Of a stretch of 64,000 nucleotides of DNA, positions 30,315 through 39,900 are shown piece after piece (position 1 is the first letter of the stretch; the number at the start of each line of letters is the position of its first letter). Under the pieces are notes generated by a model. It saw nothing but the letters and a program-made list of their open reading frames with translations. It was not told where the DNA came from and ran no database searches. Source of the stretch: Asparagopsis taxiformis (lineage: Eukaryota > Rhodophyta > Florideophyceae > Bonnemaisoniales > Bonnemaisoniaceae); assembly GCA_030407315.1 (NCBI GenBank), contig JALQPE010001817.1, positions 62,001 to 126,000 of the forward strand, read 5' to 3'. The position numbers and the translations under genes were made by a program.

Positions 30315-30319
30315 AAAAA
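30315..30319 (-). terminator. Pol III terminator (T5) of tRNA-Tyr
   Basis: A run of five T on the minus strand starts 9 nt after the discriminator base, the usual position and form of a Pol III stop. Confidence 0.75.
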
Positions 30320-30328
30320 TTCATCGCA

Positions 30329-30427
30329 TCTTCCGACCTAGAATCGAACTAGGGACATTTTGATGGTTGTTCCACTACTACAGTCAAATGCTCTGAGTTG
30401 TGCTTCTACCAACTGAGCTACCGGAAG
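30329..30427 (-). tRNA. tRNA-Tyr (GTA) with two introns
   Basis: On the minus strand the acceptor pairs CTTCCGG (30427-30421) with TCGGAAG (30336-30330), and discriminator A is 30329. The T arm is CCTAG-TTCGATT-CTAGG. The D arm GCTC-AGTTGGTA-GAGC forms only after removal of 13 nt (about 30405-30393, AAGCACAACTCAG; the exact ends can slide by a base or two). The anticodon arm TTTGA-CTGTAGA-TCAAA forms only after removal of another 13 nt (about 30377-30365) at the standard 37/38 site. The anticodon is GTA at 30381-30379. The mature form is 73 nt without CCA. Introns in the D arm are atypical; they are known in red algae. Confidence 0.93.
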
Positions 30428-30581
30428 ACCGCTGACGATGCACCTAGCTCCCTCAAGCCATAAAAAGAAAATGACACATACAGCGTTGTCCCATCGCATG
30501 AGACCCCCCTCCTCCTTCTCCCGACTCATGCCCGACGAGGTAAACTGATGCCCACCCGTACGCCCAGCAGTGTTTCCAAAA

Positions 30582-31058
30582 TTAGAACAACTCCGCGTCA
30601 CCCATAAGTCCTATCTTTTTCAACAATGCCTTCCGAACCAGTGCATCACACACGGTCCGATGCTCTCGAGCCTGCTTTTTCCGACATGTCGCAGAGCAGA
30701 AACGACGTTCACAGCCATGTATGCACATGACGCCATCCTCGCCAGGTTGCATTGAATCACATCGACAATTGACATCGCTCGACCACACATTGTCGATGCC
30801 AACCTGCTGACCTGCACTCGCTTCGTCTGCAACATTGTTGCCACTGTTGTGCTGGTCAGATTTCAAGTTTTCGAGCTCTTGAAGCCATTTGTGTTGTTCT
30901 CCTTCAGGAATTGCTTGAGAGATAACGTCGCTTGCTGTGCCCATTGCTGCTGTTAATTCTGTGTCAACTCTGTCTGGGTGCTTTTCTGCGGCGGTTTGCA
31001 CACGTTCCGAGAGCGCCTCCAATGCGCTTATAAGCGCGTCGAATTGGGTTGAACTCAT
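30582..31058 (-). CDS. MYND-type zinc-finger protein
   Basis: The gene encodes 158 aa from ATG 31058. The N-terminal half is helical (ISALEALSERVQ, HKWLQELENL) and resembles a coiled interaction segment. The C-terminal half carries a MYND-like finger: C-x-C, then C-x3-C, C-x3-C, H-x3-C within MCIHGCERRFCSATCRKKQAREHRTVC. MYND fingers bind proline-rich peptides in partner proteins. The first cysteine pair is spaced C-x-C rather than C-x2-C. There is no SET or other catalytic domain, so it is probably an adaptor. Specific function is unknown. Confidence 0.65.
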   Translation of the reverse strand: MSSTQFDALISALEALSERVQTAAEKHPDRVDTELTAAMGTASDVISQAIPEGEQHKWLQELENLKSDQHNSGNNVADEASAGQQVGIDNVWSSDVNCRCDSMQPGEDGVMCIHGCERRFCSATCRKKQAREHRTVCDALVRKALLKKIGLMGDAELF

Positions 31059-31329
31059 GTGTAGGTGCTGTTGAACACTTTACACTCAGGGGTAACTGTG
31101 AAGTCCAGGCAATTGTTGTCGTGCGGGATGTTGAAATGAGTCCCCAAAGGCACAACGTCACTGGTTTCTTTGTGGTTAGCATGCGGAAAAATTATTATTT
31201 TACAGCGAGTATTGCAAGTTGAATTTGCAACTCATCTTGTTGTCTCTCACTACCTACTGCGTTGCGCACCAAAGTTCAGAATTGGTCCAGTTGATAAAAT
31301 TGTCTTCAACACAACATGTTTTGTTCTTT

Positions 31330-32544
31330 CTAAAGGAGCCCCAGATCTAACAAGGCTCCCTTCACAGACTTCCTTGCAATTGGCGACTTTTTGAGCATTG
31401 CATTTAAAAGCTCAAATACCTCTACAGCCTCAGCATCAGATGTATCAAACAGTGCACCCAACTCGCCAGCGTCACCACCGATACCGCGCATTTCACTGCG
31501 ATACCGTCTGAGATCAAAATCGCATTCACCAAGTCTCATCTTGAACTCTCTGAGCCGCGACTCACTCGCAAAACTCGGCATCAGAACACTGACACCAATC
31601 AAAGCCACACTGAATATGTCAAACTTTTCTGGCGCGACCAAGCTCAAGCGCTGCTCTGGGGCGGCGTACAACGGGTCGAGAGTGTCCACACCGCGCGACC
31701 AAAACAACTTTTTCACATCGCACGACGAGCCGAAATCGATAAGTTTCAGGGGGTGCGCTTCATTTGGCGCGATGAGAATATTTGAAGGTTTGATATCGCG
31801 ATGCACGACACCGCGTTCGTGCAGACAATTCAATGCATGCAGCAATTCTGCAACGACGCGTCTGAACAGTGCGACATTAAGACGGGCCGGTGTGGCACTC
31901 ACGCCGAGTACTTGGCATAATTGCACAATTGGGCGTGCGTCGAGATAGGATGCGAGCGTGTTACCTTCGCCCTCTCGTCTCCATACGAGGAAAGACTGCG
32001 AATTTCGAAAGTAATCGCCCAGGTACTTGGGCCAGTGCGAAGATGATATGGAGGGAGTGTCTATTTTTCTATTGATGGCGCGCTCGATTTGGAAGAGTGT
32101 GCGCGCGGTCGGATGTGGCAATGAGCGTTTGAGAACGACTGGCTCGCCGGTTTCTTCCAGGGAACCGAAGAAGACTTCGCCGAATGAGCCTTTTGCGACG
32201 GGGTTACACAAGTCGGCGCGGATGGCCAATTTGTTCAACGGCTCGATAACTGATGTTGGGACGATGCGACGGCGCTTTGGGACGCTTTGGGATGCAGGTT
32301 GGATGCATGTCGTTTGTGTGAATGTTGTTTGAAATGAGGTGGAAATAAATGTCGGTAGGGGTACGGATTCTGCAAAGGCTAACAATTGAGCGTGGAACGG
32401 CTCCATGCTGTTGATGTCAACGAAACGGTCGCGACTATGCCACGCTTTGCAGCGCGACAATGCGTAACCAGCAACAGAGTTGTGCGAAATATGCGTTCGC
32501 ACACTCGTTGATGAAATCGATAAATGGTTGTGGCCAGTATTCAA
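31330..32544 (-). CDS. STN7/STN8-like serine/threonine protein kinase
   Basis: The gene encodes 404 aa. Residues 1 to about 105 are Ser/Thr-rich with few acids and could be a plastid transit peptide. The kinase domain has the glycine loop KGSFGEV (about 118), Lys 139 in VVLK, HRDIKPSN (248), DFG (270), and DPLYAAPEQ (290). The DPLYAAPEQ segment and the following PEKFDIFSVAL and LREFKMRL segments resemble the plant thylakoid state-transition kinases STN7/STN8. Those phosphorylate light-harvesting or PSII core proteins. STN7's N-terminal redox cysteines and membrane segment are not obvious here, so the substrate and exact class are unsure; active-site residues are all present. It is divergent from EF-P. 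Confidence 0.65.
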   Translation of the reverse strand: MNTGHNHLSISSTSVRTHISHNSVAGYALSRCKAWHSRDRFVDINSMEPFHAQLLAFAESVPLPTFISTSFQTTFTQTTCIQPASQSVPKRRRIVPTSVIEPLNKLAIRADLCNPVAKGSFGEVFFGSLEETGEPVVLKRSLPHPTARTLFQIERAINRKIDTPSISSSHWPKYLGDYFRNSQSFLVWRREGEGNTLASYLDARPIVQLCQVLGVSATPARLNVALFRRVVAELLHALNCLHERGVVHRDIKPSNILIAPNEAHPLKLIDFGSSCDVKKLFWSRGVDTLDPLYAAPEQRLSLVAPEKFDIFSVALIGVSVLMPSFASESRLREFKMRLGECDFDLRRYRSEMRGIGGDAGELGALFDTSDAEAVEVFELLNAMLKKSPIARKSVKGALLDLGLL

Positions 32545-32871
32545 GTTTGAGTTGGTGGTTGTAAATTGATTTAAAAATTTTTTATACTATTTATTCAACA
32601 TCCCAAATATTAGCCAATGAGAAGCGCGAATGATACGTGATTGGCTGTAATTGAAGTGAGCCTTGCTCCTTTTACACAGCAATGTCGCACACGCCACGAG
32701 ATTGCTGCTGTCCCGATTCGGAGCAATGGCGAGATCGATGTAGAGGGTAATCGTCAACAAGCAACACTTTGAATATCCGTGCGTACCGCCCGTCCGTCCG
32801 TCCGATCCGATTCGACATCCACTTGTGCGTTTCCCTTTCATAATTCTACCTTTGGCAGCCAACCCATCAAC
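32545..32871. promoter_or_regulatory. Divergent promoter, kinase / EF-P, two CCAAT boxes
   Basis: CCAAT lies at 32614-32618 on the plus strand and its inverse (ATTGG) at 32640-32644, so each gene has one in its own direction or both share the pair. A TTTTTTATACTAT stretch near 32578 could serve as TATA for the kinase. Short CCGT tandem units lie near 32790-32805. Confidence 0.5.
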
Positions 32872-33591
32872 ATGGCATTCGTACCGTCCGCAACATCTAT
32901 CACGCTACCGAGCTGCGCGCCGGCCCGATGTATCATGCATCGCTCCAGTTTCCTTGGTGTTTCGTCGTCGCGACGTGTGCGCTTTTCCGCTCGTTTTGCG
33001 CCGCATACCATTCGAATGAACATTTCGAGCAACGATTTCCGGCCCGGCACCACCATCGAACTAGACGGCATTGTGTATCGTGTGCAGGAGTTTCTGCACG
33101 TCAAGCCTGGAAAGGGTGCCGCCTTTGTGCGAACAAAGCTGCGTAACATGAAGTCGGGCAACGTTGTGGATAAGACATTCAAGGCGGGAGAAAGCGTGCA
33201 ATCGGCGCAGCTCGAGAAAGTTATCATGCAGCACACCTATGTTGACGGTGAAGAATTTGTGTTTATGAATATGGAATCGTACGAAGAGGAGCGCTTGAGT
33301 GCAAAGACTCTTGGCGAAAATGTTTGCAAATATATGATGATTGGGTTGGACGTCGAGGTGCTCAAGCATAACCAGGATATTTTGGGAGTAGAGTTGCCAA
33401 AGACCATGTCATTTACGATTACACAGACAGATCCAGGCGTCAAGGGAAATACCGCACAAGGCGGGGCAACAAAGCCTGCTATCATTGAGACTGGCGCGGA
33501 AGTTATGGTCCCGCTTTTCATTAACGTTGGCGAGAAGATCAACATCAATACAGAAGACGGCAAGTATCTCAGCCGGAACAACGAGAAATAA
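32872..33591 (+). CDS. efp: Elongation factor P, plastid-type
   Basis: The product is 239 aa from ATG 32872; the frame is open further left, but this ATG begins a typical transit peptide (SPS/Arg-rich, no acids, about 50 residues). The mature part starts near [18 protein letters not shown], the first KOW-like domain of EF-P, with the modification loop [16 protein letters not shown] whose tip lysine is conserved. Two OB domains follow, with [21 protein letters not shown] and the C-terminal signature [31 protein letters not shown] relieves ribosome stalling at proline runs; bacterial-type EF-P in algae is of plastid origin. It ends 14 bp before the end of the convergent amidase gene. Confidence 0.95.
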   Translation: MAFVPSATSITLPSCAPARCIMHRSSFLGVSSSRRVRFSARFAPHTIRMNISSNDFRPGTTIELDGIVYRVQEFLHVKPGKGAAFVRTKLRNMKSGNVVDKTFKAGESVQSAQLEKVIMQHTYVDGEEFVFMNMESYEEERLSAKTLGENVCKYMMIGLDVEVLKHNQDILGVELPKTMSFTITQTDPGVKGNTAQGGATKPAIIETGAEVMVPLFINVGEKININTEDGKYLSRNNEK

Positions 33592-33605
33592 CAAATCTTT
33601 GTACG

Positions 33606-35378
33606 TCACTGGTTTGCAGCTGATGCTAGCGCGTTGTAGCACTTTGTCGGCACCATCGATTCCGTCACATTAAATTCCTTGTCCGCCCATAGACAAACTC
33701 TCAACAACGTTTCCTCGCGCCACGGTGCCGCGATCACCTGCACCGCGACCGGCATCCCATCGACCTTCTCCACCGGAATCGAGCACGCCGGCAGCCCCGT
33801 CAAGTTGGCATATGTCATAAACCTCATCAAGCGACTATCCAACCGCGCATCACTGACGCCATCCTTCTCATTCTGCGGCACTAGTGGAGTCGCGCAAGCA
33901 AGTGCCGGCGTGACAATGACATCCACATCTTCGAAAACGCGCTTGGCATGCTGTATGGCGCGCTCACGCGTGGCACGCGCGCGCTGCTCATCACTTTCGT
34001 CCAATTCACGCGCCACCGATATCTTGGCGCGTGCATCATATCCGATGTGCGACATGTTGCCGCGTCCATACGCGCCGGTCCTCTCGCCGGTCGCGATGAC
34101 CTCACGCATGAGACATATGGACAATGAAACGCGAATCTGCTCCAATTCGGGTATGACGATCTGATCGACCGACGCGCCGGCTGCAGATGCGGCGCGCAGA
34201 AATCGGTTACAGGTGGCGCGTGCTTGCGCGTCGGCACTTTGATTCCACGCGTCGAAAATGGCGACCTTGATACCGGCGACATGCTGCGGAATGGTGGGCG
34301 GCGCGGGCGGAGGCGCGGGTTTCCAATCGAGCTCTGAAATGGACGGATGTGGGGCGAAACCAGCGAGCACATAGTGCATAATGGCGAGATCTTGCGCGGT
34401 TGCAGCCAGAGGTCCGAAATGGGTGGCTACAGGTGGATGCGGACCTTCCCACACGCGTCCACGCGGCGACACAGTTGCATACGTAGGCTTGATACCGAAG
34501 ATTCCGCAGCACGAAGCCGGGATGCGTATACTACCACCTGCATCAGCTGCGATTGCTACCGGCGCAAAGCCGACTGCTACCGCGGCGGCGTCGCCGCCCG
34601 AGGAGCCGCCGGGGACGCGCGACAGGTCGTGAGGATTGCGAATCTGTCCAGTATGGGCACTGTATCCGCGCACACCGATGCCCATCTCGTCCTGGCGACA
34701 TTTGGCGAGCAGCAGCATGCCGGCGTCGCGGAGGGCTTTCACGGCGTCTGCGTCTGTGCGGGCGGGGGTTGGATGGGCGGAAGATTGGCCATTGGCGGTC
34801 GGGAAGGGCACGGCGTCGATGCTATCTTTCACGGTGAAGGGCACACCGTCCAGAAAGGAGCGCGGACAGGCACGCGCCCAGCGCTGGGTCGATGCGCGCG
34901 CATCGGCGAGTAGCGACTGTTTGTCAAAGTGGAGTATGGAGTTGAGGGACGCGGCATGGGCGGTGTGAATGGCCTGGAGCAATGCGTGTGCCACGTCCAA
35001 TGGGGTGAGTTGGCCGTGCTCGTAGGCGCGCCAGAAGGAGAGGATGTTGGGGCGTGGCGGCGACGTGGCGGAGGGCTGGGCGGCGTCGAGCGAGGTGAGT
35101 AGCGCCTGGATGGCGGCGAGGGTGGGCGTGGAGGATGCGGGCAGAGGACGGTGGATGGGGAGTGGTAGGGTCGGACTGGTGTCGAGATGTTTGAGGGTGC
35201 GGAAAGCTGTAAAGCCGGAATTGGCGAGGATTATATGGCGGAAGGCTAGACCGGCGTAGGGGTGTTCCAATGTGTAGACGAGGAAGCGTCGGGGGATGCC
35301 GGTGACGACGGGTGCGGAGAGATCACGAAGATTGTACACGGGAGATTGTGACGTGTGGTCGGCGTTGGGCAGTGCCAT
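33606..35378 (-). CDS. Amidase-signature family hydrolase
   Basis: The gene encodes 590 aa from ATG 35378. The amidase signature core covers about residues 120-580. The catalytic Ser-cisSer-Lys set is visible: Lys 184 in FTVKDSID, the cis-Ser in GGSSGG (about 259), and the nucleophile Ser 283 in [10 protein letters not shown], followed by GIFGIKPT. Family members include GatA, fatty-acid amide hydrolase and indole-acetamide hydrolase. The 110-residue N-terminal extension and lack of GatB/GatC neighbours argue for a stand-alone amidase, not the tRNA amidotransferase subunit; substrate unknown. The coding strand is notably GC- and Ala-rich compared with neighbours. Confidence 0.85.
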   Translation of the reverse strand: MALPNADHTSQSPVYNLRDLSAPVVTGIPRRFLVYTLEHPYAGLAFRHIILANSGFTAFRTLKHLDTSPTLPLPIHRPLPASSTPTLAAIQALLTSLDAAQPSATSPPRPNILSFWRAYEHGQLTPLDVAHALLQAIHTAHAASLNSILHFDKQSLLADARASTQRWARACPRSFLDGVPFTVKDSIDAVPFPTANGQSSAHPTPARTDADAVKALRDAGMLLLAKCRQDEMGIGVRGYSAHTGQIRNPHDLSRVPGGSSGGDAAAVAVGFAPVAIAADAGGSIRIPASCCGIFGIKPTYATVSPRGRVWEGPHPPVATHFGPLAATAQDLAIMHYVLAGFAPHPSISELDWKPAPPPAPPTIPQHVAGIKVAIFDAWNQSADAQARATCNRFLRAASAAGASVDQIVIPELEQIRVSLSICLMREVIATGERTGAYGRGNMSHIGYDARAKISVARELDESDEQRARATRERAIQHAKRVFEDVDVIVTPALACATPLVPQNEKDGVSDARLDSRLMRFMTYANLTGLPACSIPVEKVDGMPVAVQVIAAPWREETLLRVCLWADKEFNVTESMVPTKCYNALASAANQ

Positions 35379-35613
35379 TTTGTTGCTGGATGCGGGCGTT
35401 TAGCGGATGCTGTGGATGGGCTGTAAATTTCTCCATCTCGAGTTGTCGATTAAATTAGTGGAAAGTGTGCGTGCTACGTGTAATGCGACGAGTGGATTTA
35501 TTGCGAGTTATCAACTGTGCCATACGTTTTGACAGTGCTCATCGATTGGTGCGTTGCATACTGTACTTATGACTATTATACCAACGTTGCATACGCCATA
35601 AATTAGTTTACAA

Positions 35614-36621
35614 TCATCTCAATCGAGCCGTCACAATTGTGGCGTCCAACAAAGGACCCGCCGCACCAAACGCAACATCCATAACATTCTCCGCCGACTC
35701 CACGGGACATTTTCCCCTCCCCAACACCTCTCCCAGCACCGGCGGTCCAACCGCGCCCTCGCCCATCCACAACGGCTGAGTCGACAACACTACATACGCA
35801 TCACGCGCTAAAATATCAAACGTCCTAATCAACGGCAATTGACAAATGCCCATACTCCTCATATCCAATTCGCCCATAGATCTCGTCAACGGCAACGCGC
35901 TACTATTCCCCTGCACCCTACCCTCAACAACGACACCACCAAACCTCTCCACACGACTGCACTCTTCCTGATTACTCACCGCATGCGTCTTGTGCAATCG
36001 ACGCAACAGCAGCGACTTTGCATTCTTGGACGCCAGCATCACACAGCCGGCGCCGCACGTGCCGACCACAAGCACGCCCTTGCGCACGAGCGCCAGCGTG
36101 GCCGACACGCCGCTCGAGCGACAAAACGGCGTCGCATCAATAGCGATATTGGCCTCGACAAATGCATGGTCCACAACCGCCTCCAGACATTCCGTCTGCG
36201 CGCTGAGACGCTTGCGCACCACGCGCGACATCACCGTCGCCGCGAGCTCCGCTAGTCGCGCGCCATATTTGCCGTGTCCGGCGTACACCGCCATCATCAC
36301 CACGTCGCCGTTCGGCGACACCACTATCGCGTTGCGGTCCTGACTCGGCGCGCCGCGCAGGTTGTGCAGCAGTCCCGTGCGCACACAGGCGCCTATCGTG
36401 ATGCCGCCCGCCGACGGTCGTAGCGGCGATCGGCGTTGCTGCGGCTTGCTCGACGTCGTGGAGAGTCGCGGCGTTAGTAGCGACAGAATTCGTGGCCGCG
36501 AATGGCCCGTGCTTGTGCTCGAGATTGTGGACGGATTGGTCGACGACGAACTTGTGGACGCCGTCGTGGTGGCTGCCATTTTGCTGACGGACAGAATTGA
36601 TGCACTTGCGCCGCAGCCCAT
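35614..36621 (-). CDS. PP2C-like protein, metal site degenerate, myristoylation signal
   Basis: The gene encodes 335 aa. It begins MGCGAS, a classic N-myristoylation plus palmitoylation signal, then a Ser/Thr-rich linker to residue 70. The PP2C fold is recognisable by QDRNAIV (family EDR), VYAGHGKYG at about 112-120 (family DGHGG), SGVSATLALV (SGTTA), GTCGAGCVML (GDSRA), LTRSMGE (LSRAFGD) and LDATIVTARL near the end (DNITVV). The metal-binding Asp of DGHGG is Ala, and the Asp of GDS is absent, so catalysis is doubtful. It is probably a membrane-tethered pseudophosphatase or regulator. No frameshift or stop suggests decay. Confidence 0.7.
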   Translation of the reverse strand: MGCGASASILSVSKMAATTTASTSSSSTNPSTISSTSTGHSRPRILSLLTPRLSTTSSKPQQRRSPLRPSAGGITIGACVRTGLLHNLRGAPSQDRNAIVVSPNGDVVMMAVYAGHGKYGARLAELAATVMSRVVRKRLSAQTECLEAVVDHAFVEANIAIDATPFCRSSGVSATLALVRKGVLVVGTCGAGCVMLASKNAKSLLLRRLHKTHAVSNQEECSRVERFGGVVVEGRVQGNSSALPLTRSMGELDMRSMGICQLPLIRTFDILARDAYVVLSTQPLWMGEGAVGPPVLGEVLGRGKCPVESAENVMDVAFGAAGPLLDATIVTARLR

Positions 36622-36955
36622 GATGACAGTTTTTGTTTGCTTTTGGCAACGAACGGTGGCACGGGGCTGCGCTGCACTGAGCGGAACAGAGAGCGCAACA
36701 GAGCGGCGACGAGAAAATGTCTAGAGAGTCTTGGTGGAGCTTTGTGTAAACCAAGTTGTATGGATGCGAATTGTGTCAGAAACGGTTGGAAATGGCCCGA
36801 AATTGGGGCATGATGGCAAAACGTGTAACAAATGTAGACCAGTTTGGTGCCGCCCGCTCATATATATGCGCCGCTGGCCCAATGCTGTGGTTTCTATCAA
36901 CAAATTTAGTGCTGCACCATTGTGATCTCCAAAACCTAAAAATTGTACAATAAAT
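36622..36955. promoter_or_regulatory. Upstream region of the PP2C-like gene
   Basis: This 334-bp stretch lies between the end of VPS13 and the PP2C-like start, both on the minus strand. A TATATATG element at 36860-36868 lies about 240 bp upstream of the ATG. No gene is seen. Confidence 0.35.
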
Positions 36956-39900
36956 TTAGACCTTTGTCAAAACGTCAACAGCAACCACGAAATCGCCGTT
37001 GGCCTCGTTCAGAGCGCGTCTGGCCGCTCCCTCTTCAAATCCCATATTCAAAAGTAGTTGCACTTCATCCGCAAACTCGTCATCCGTCACCCACACCACC
37101 ACACACGCTCCACGGTGCCGCACGCTTGCCCACACGCCCCGACAACTCGTTGTTACCTCTTCGCCACTTGCATCAATCATCACTTCTCCGTCGTCTAACC
37201 CTTCGACATCCAACCACATCCCTCGTCCCCGTTCAAATCCGCCAATCGCCATCGCGCTCCTTGCTTCGACCCGTCGTCCAGCTCCAACCAGCACATGCCC
37301 GCTCGCGTTGGCAATCACAATACTCGCTCCACGTGCCACAAGTGCATCCACCCTCCCTTGCAAGCTCGTCGTCGACGACGCCTCGTCGCGCCCCGGCATC
37401 CCGAGTGGCGTAAACACAACACGCCCGTCCGCAGCTGTGTGCGCTCCCTGCACTTGCAATTCAACGTCGTCGTCCTTGCCACCCTCCCCAATTCGCTCCA
37501 ATTCGACCGCCCTCCCTCCCTTCCCTCCGTCTCGCTCACGACCCAATACCTCTAGCAGCACAACATGAAGTTCGTCTCTCGCGTCAAATGACCCGCATGC
37601 CACTCGCTCAATCCGCTTCTCCCCCACCGCCGGGCGTCTTCTCGTAACCGGTGCATCCCACGGTGCGGAGAATACGCTTCCACTTCTCCCGACCTCCCGC
37701 CGCTCCCCTTGAGACGTAATCGTAACATGCAGTTCCTTTCCATGTCCAACGACGCTGTATTGCGCGTCGCTGAAAAGCGGCACGCTTTGCACCAGTTTTC
37801 CGTCCAGGCTTGCCACGACAACATCCTCCTGCGATACCAGCGCTAGCCGTATCTTTTCGACGCCGTCCGATTTCCGCTTACGCCCCTTTCCGTTTCGGCA
37901 ATGTCGTTGAACAATCTTCCACACCCATGCCTCGCTGTTCACTTCCTCTCGTCCAGGCCGGTCGCTCAACTCGACCCATGCGAGTAGATCCCCAGAAAAC
38001 CTCAGTCCAGACATCAACTGCACAGCCTGGAACAACGTGTTCCCGATAGCCAGTCGCTCATCATAACCCTCCAGCTGAGCGCTCCTTCCTCTGAACACTC
38101 GAGGAGCACGTACAGGCGTGGCTTCCTGTACATGCTCTCCGTCGTGATCAGCAACCTGTCTCGAAAGCGCAACAGTCGGTTCAGCGACTAGATCGATTGC
38201 ACCCGCAACAGGTTTAGCAACCCCGCCAATAAACGCCTTGCCAATGCCCTTCAGTAGCCCGCCAGCACCCCCCTGTCGCGCGCCCTGCACAGGCTCTCGC
38301 ACAAATCCTGTCACACCTGAAGAAATCCCATGTGCAAAAGAAAGTGCTCCAGTAGCAAGTCCCTGTGCTGCATTGTTACTACCGCTTCTATACCCACCAG
38401 ACAACTGTGAGCCGCGGATTCGGCTCCGCTCCGCAAGGTATTCGTTGTCACCAACCGCCTTCTCCAGACCCGTGGATACAGCGCGTGGTATACTGCTTAC
38501 CGATTCGACGATTCCCCCCACTGTATGCGTGAGAAGCGACTTGGAGCCACGTCCAACGCTCGCGACAAATTCAGCAGATCCTTTCGCGCGTCCTGGTTCG
38601 GTGAAAAAATCCCGAGCACCAGTACCTACAGAGTCGAATAGAGCCGCTGGATTACCCATAAGTGCGTTAGATGCCAACAGCTTCATCCGTTGATTATTCA
38701 ATTGTGCTATATAGTACTCCCGCACCAGAACAGCAAAGTGATGCACAGAGTCAAATACGTTGCGCACGTCAAGCGCCTGAAACTCAAAATCACAGTTTTC
38801 CACATTCAGTACTAGTGCGACTAGAGCGCGAGCGGACGGCATGATGCCTGCCGCCTTCACAAGTGCAGAACCGCTGCCCACAGAAGTGAACCGTAATGCA
38901 GTAGATTCAATCTCAAAGTGGTCAAGGTAAATGCGCCCCGATGAGACAGGATGATCCAGACGGTTTTTGTTTTGCTCATTCATGTTTTCCAGTTCGACAC
39001 CTAATAAATGATTGAACATCAACTTGTCATCATCAGCTCCGGATAGACTTTCAATGTCCCCAGCACCGTCGAGCGCAGCATCAGAGACAAACCGGAGTAC
39101 TTGTGATATGAGTTCGTCGTCTATCGACAGAGATAACGGCTCTATCGCCATTTGGAATGTCTTAATCATGAGAATATCGTCGTCCGTCACACTCCGATGT
39201 AATTCCACATGTATCACATCTTTGCCATTCCTATTGTTCGTGGAACTACTGGCGCCGTCAGAACGACCTGTTGCTGATTCAGCATTCCATAGCATTACAG
39301 GGAAGGGAGGCGTGCGTAGTTGATTGTCGATCTGAAATTCTCGAATGTGCAACGAGACGCATTGCAGGTTATCGTATGCATCATACTTCATACGAACGTC
39401 TCTAGAATGAATATACATCAATTCCAATGGCTCCGATGTAACAACAGATATTCCAACAGAATGTAAGAACACTGCTGCATCAGTCTCTACATCTTTCTTT
39501 TTGCGGCGGTATCTTCGGTCCTTCTTTTCGGCAACCTTCAGGGGGTAGTCGTAGATTCTACTCGAAAAACGCTGCCCAGCAGCTGTATCGCTTGCAGATC
39601 CTTGCCTCTGCGAGATATCGTCCCAACCAACGACTAGAACAGATTCTGCAGAGTACTCCTCTTCTGAATGGTTCGATGCGTTTGAATCCAGCTTAGAACT
39701 TGATCCTACTTCCGTAACCGCCTCTCCATGTTCGTCTTCATCACAAAATGTAACGATCTTTGTGGGCCCATCTACAGAAATATTGATTACTATGGTAGGG
39801 GTATACTCGTCAGATAACACTTTCACTCGATCCCCCACAACATCAATATTAAGGGAACATTTGGGATGCTTCGGAGTATTACGACTTGACGGATTCCCGC

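Larger units (their letters stand above)
28639..30328. other. Gene-free region
   Basis: About 1.7 kb without a credible gene. It holds a CGCCT microsatellite at 29403-29435 and a palindromic CCAAT pair (ATTGGCCAAT) at 29160-29169, which could mark a promoter of an RNA or a gene I cannot see. Short frames here lack family features. Confidence 0.4.

Noticed and set aside
30329..30427. Permuted tRNA gene
   Set aside because: The 5' and 3' halves are in normal order; only introns need removing.
33606..35378. GatA subunit of the plastid Glu-tRNA amidotransferase
   Set aside because: Catalytic residues match the whole amidase family, but the long N-terminal extension and diverged C-terminal part do not fit the compact GatA, so the general name is kept.
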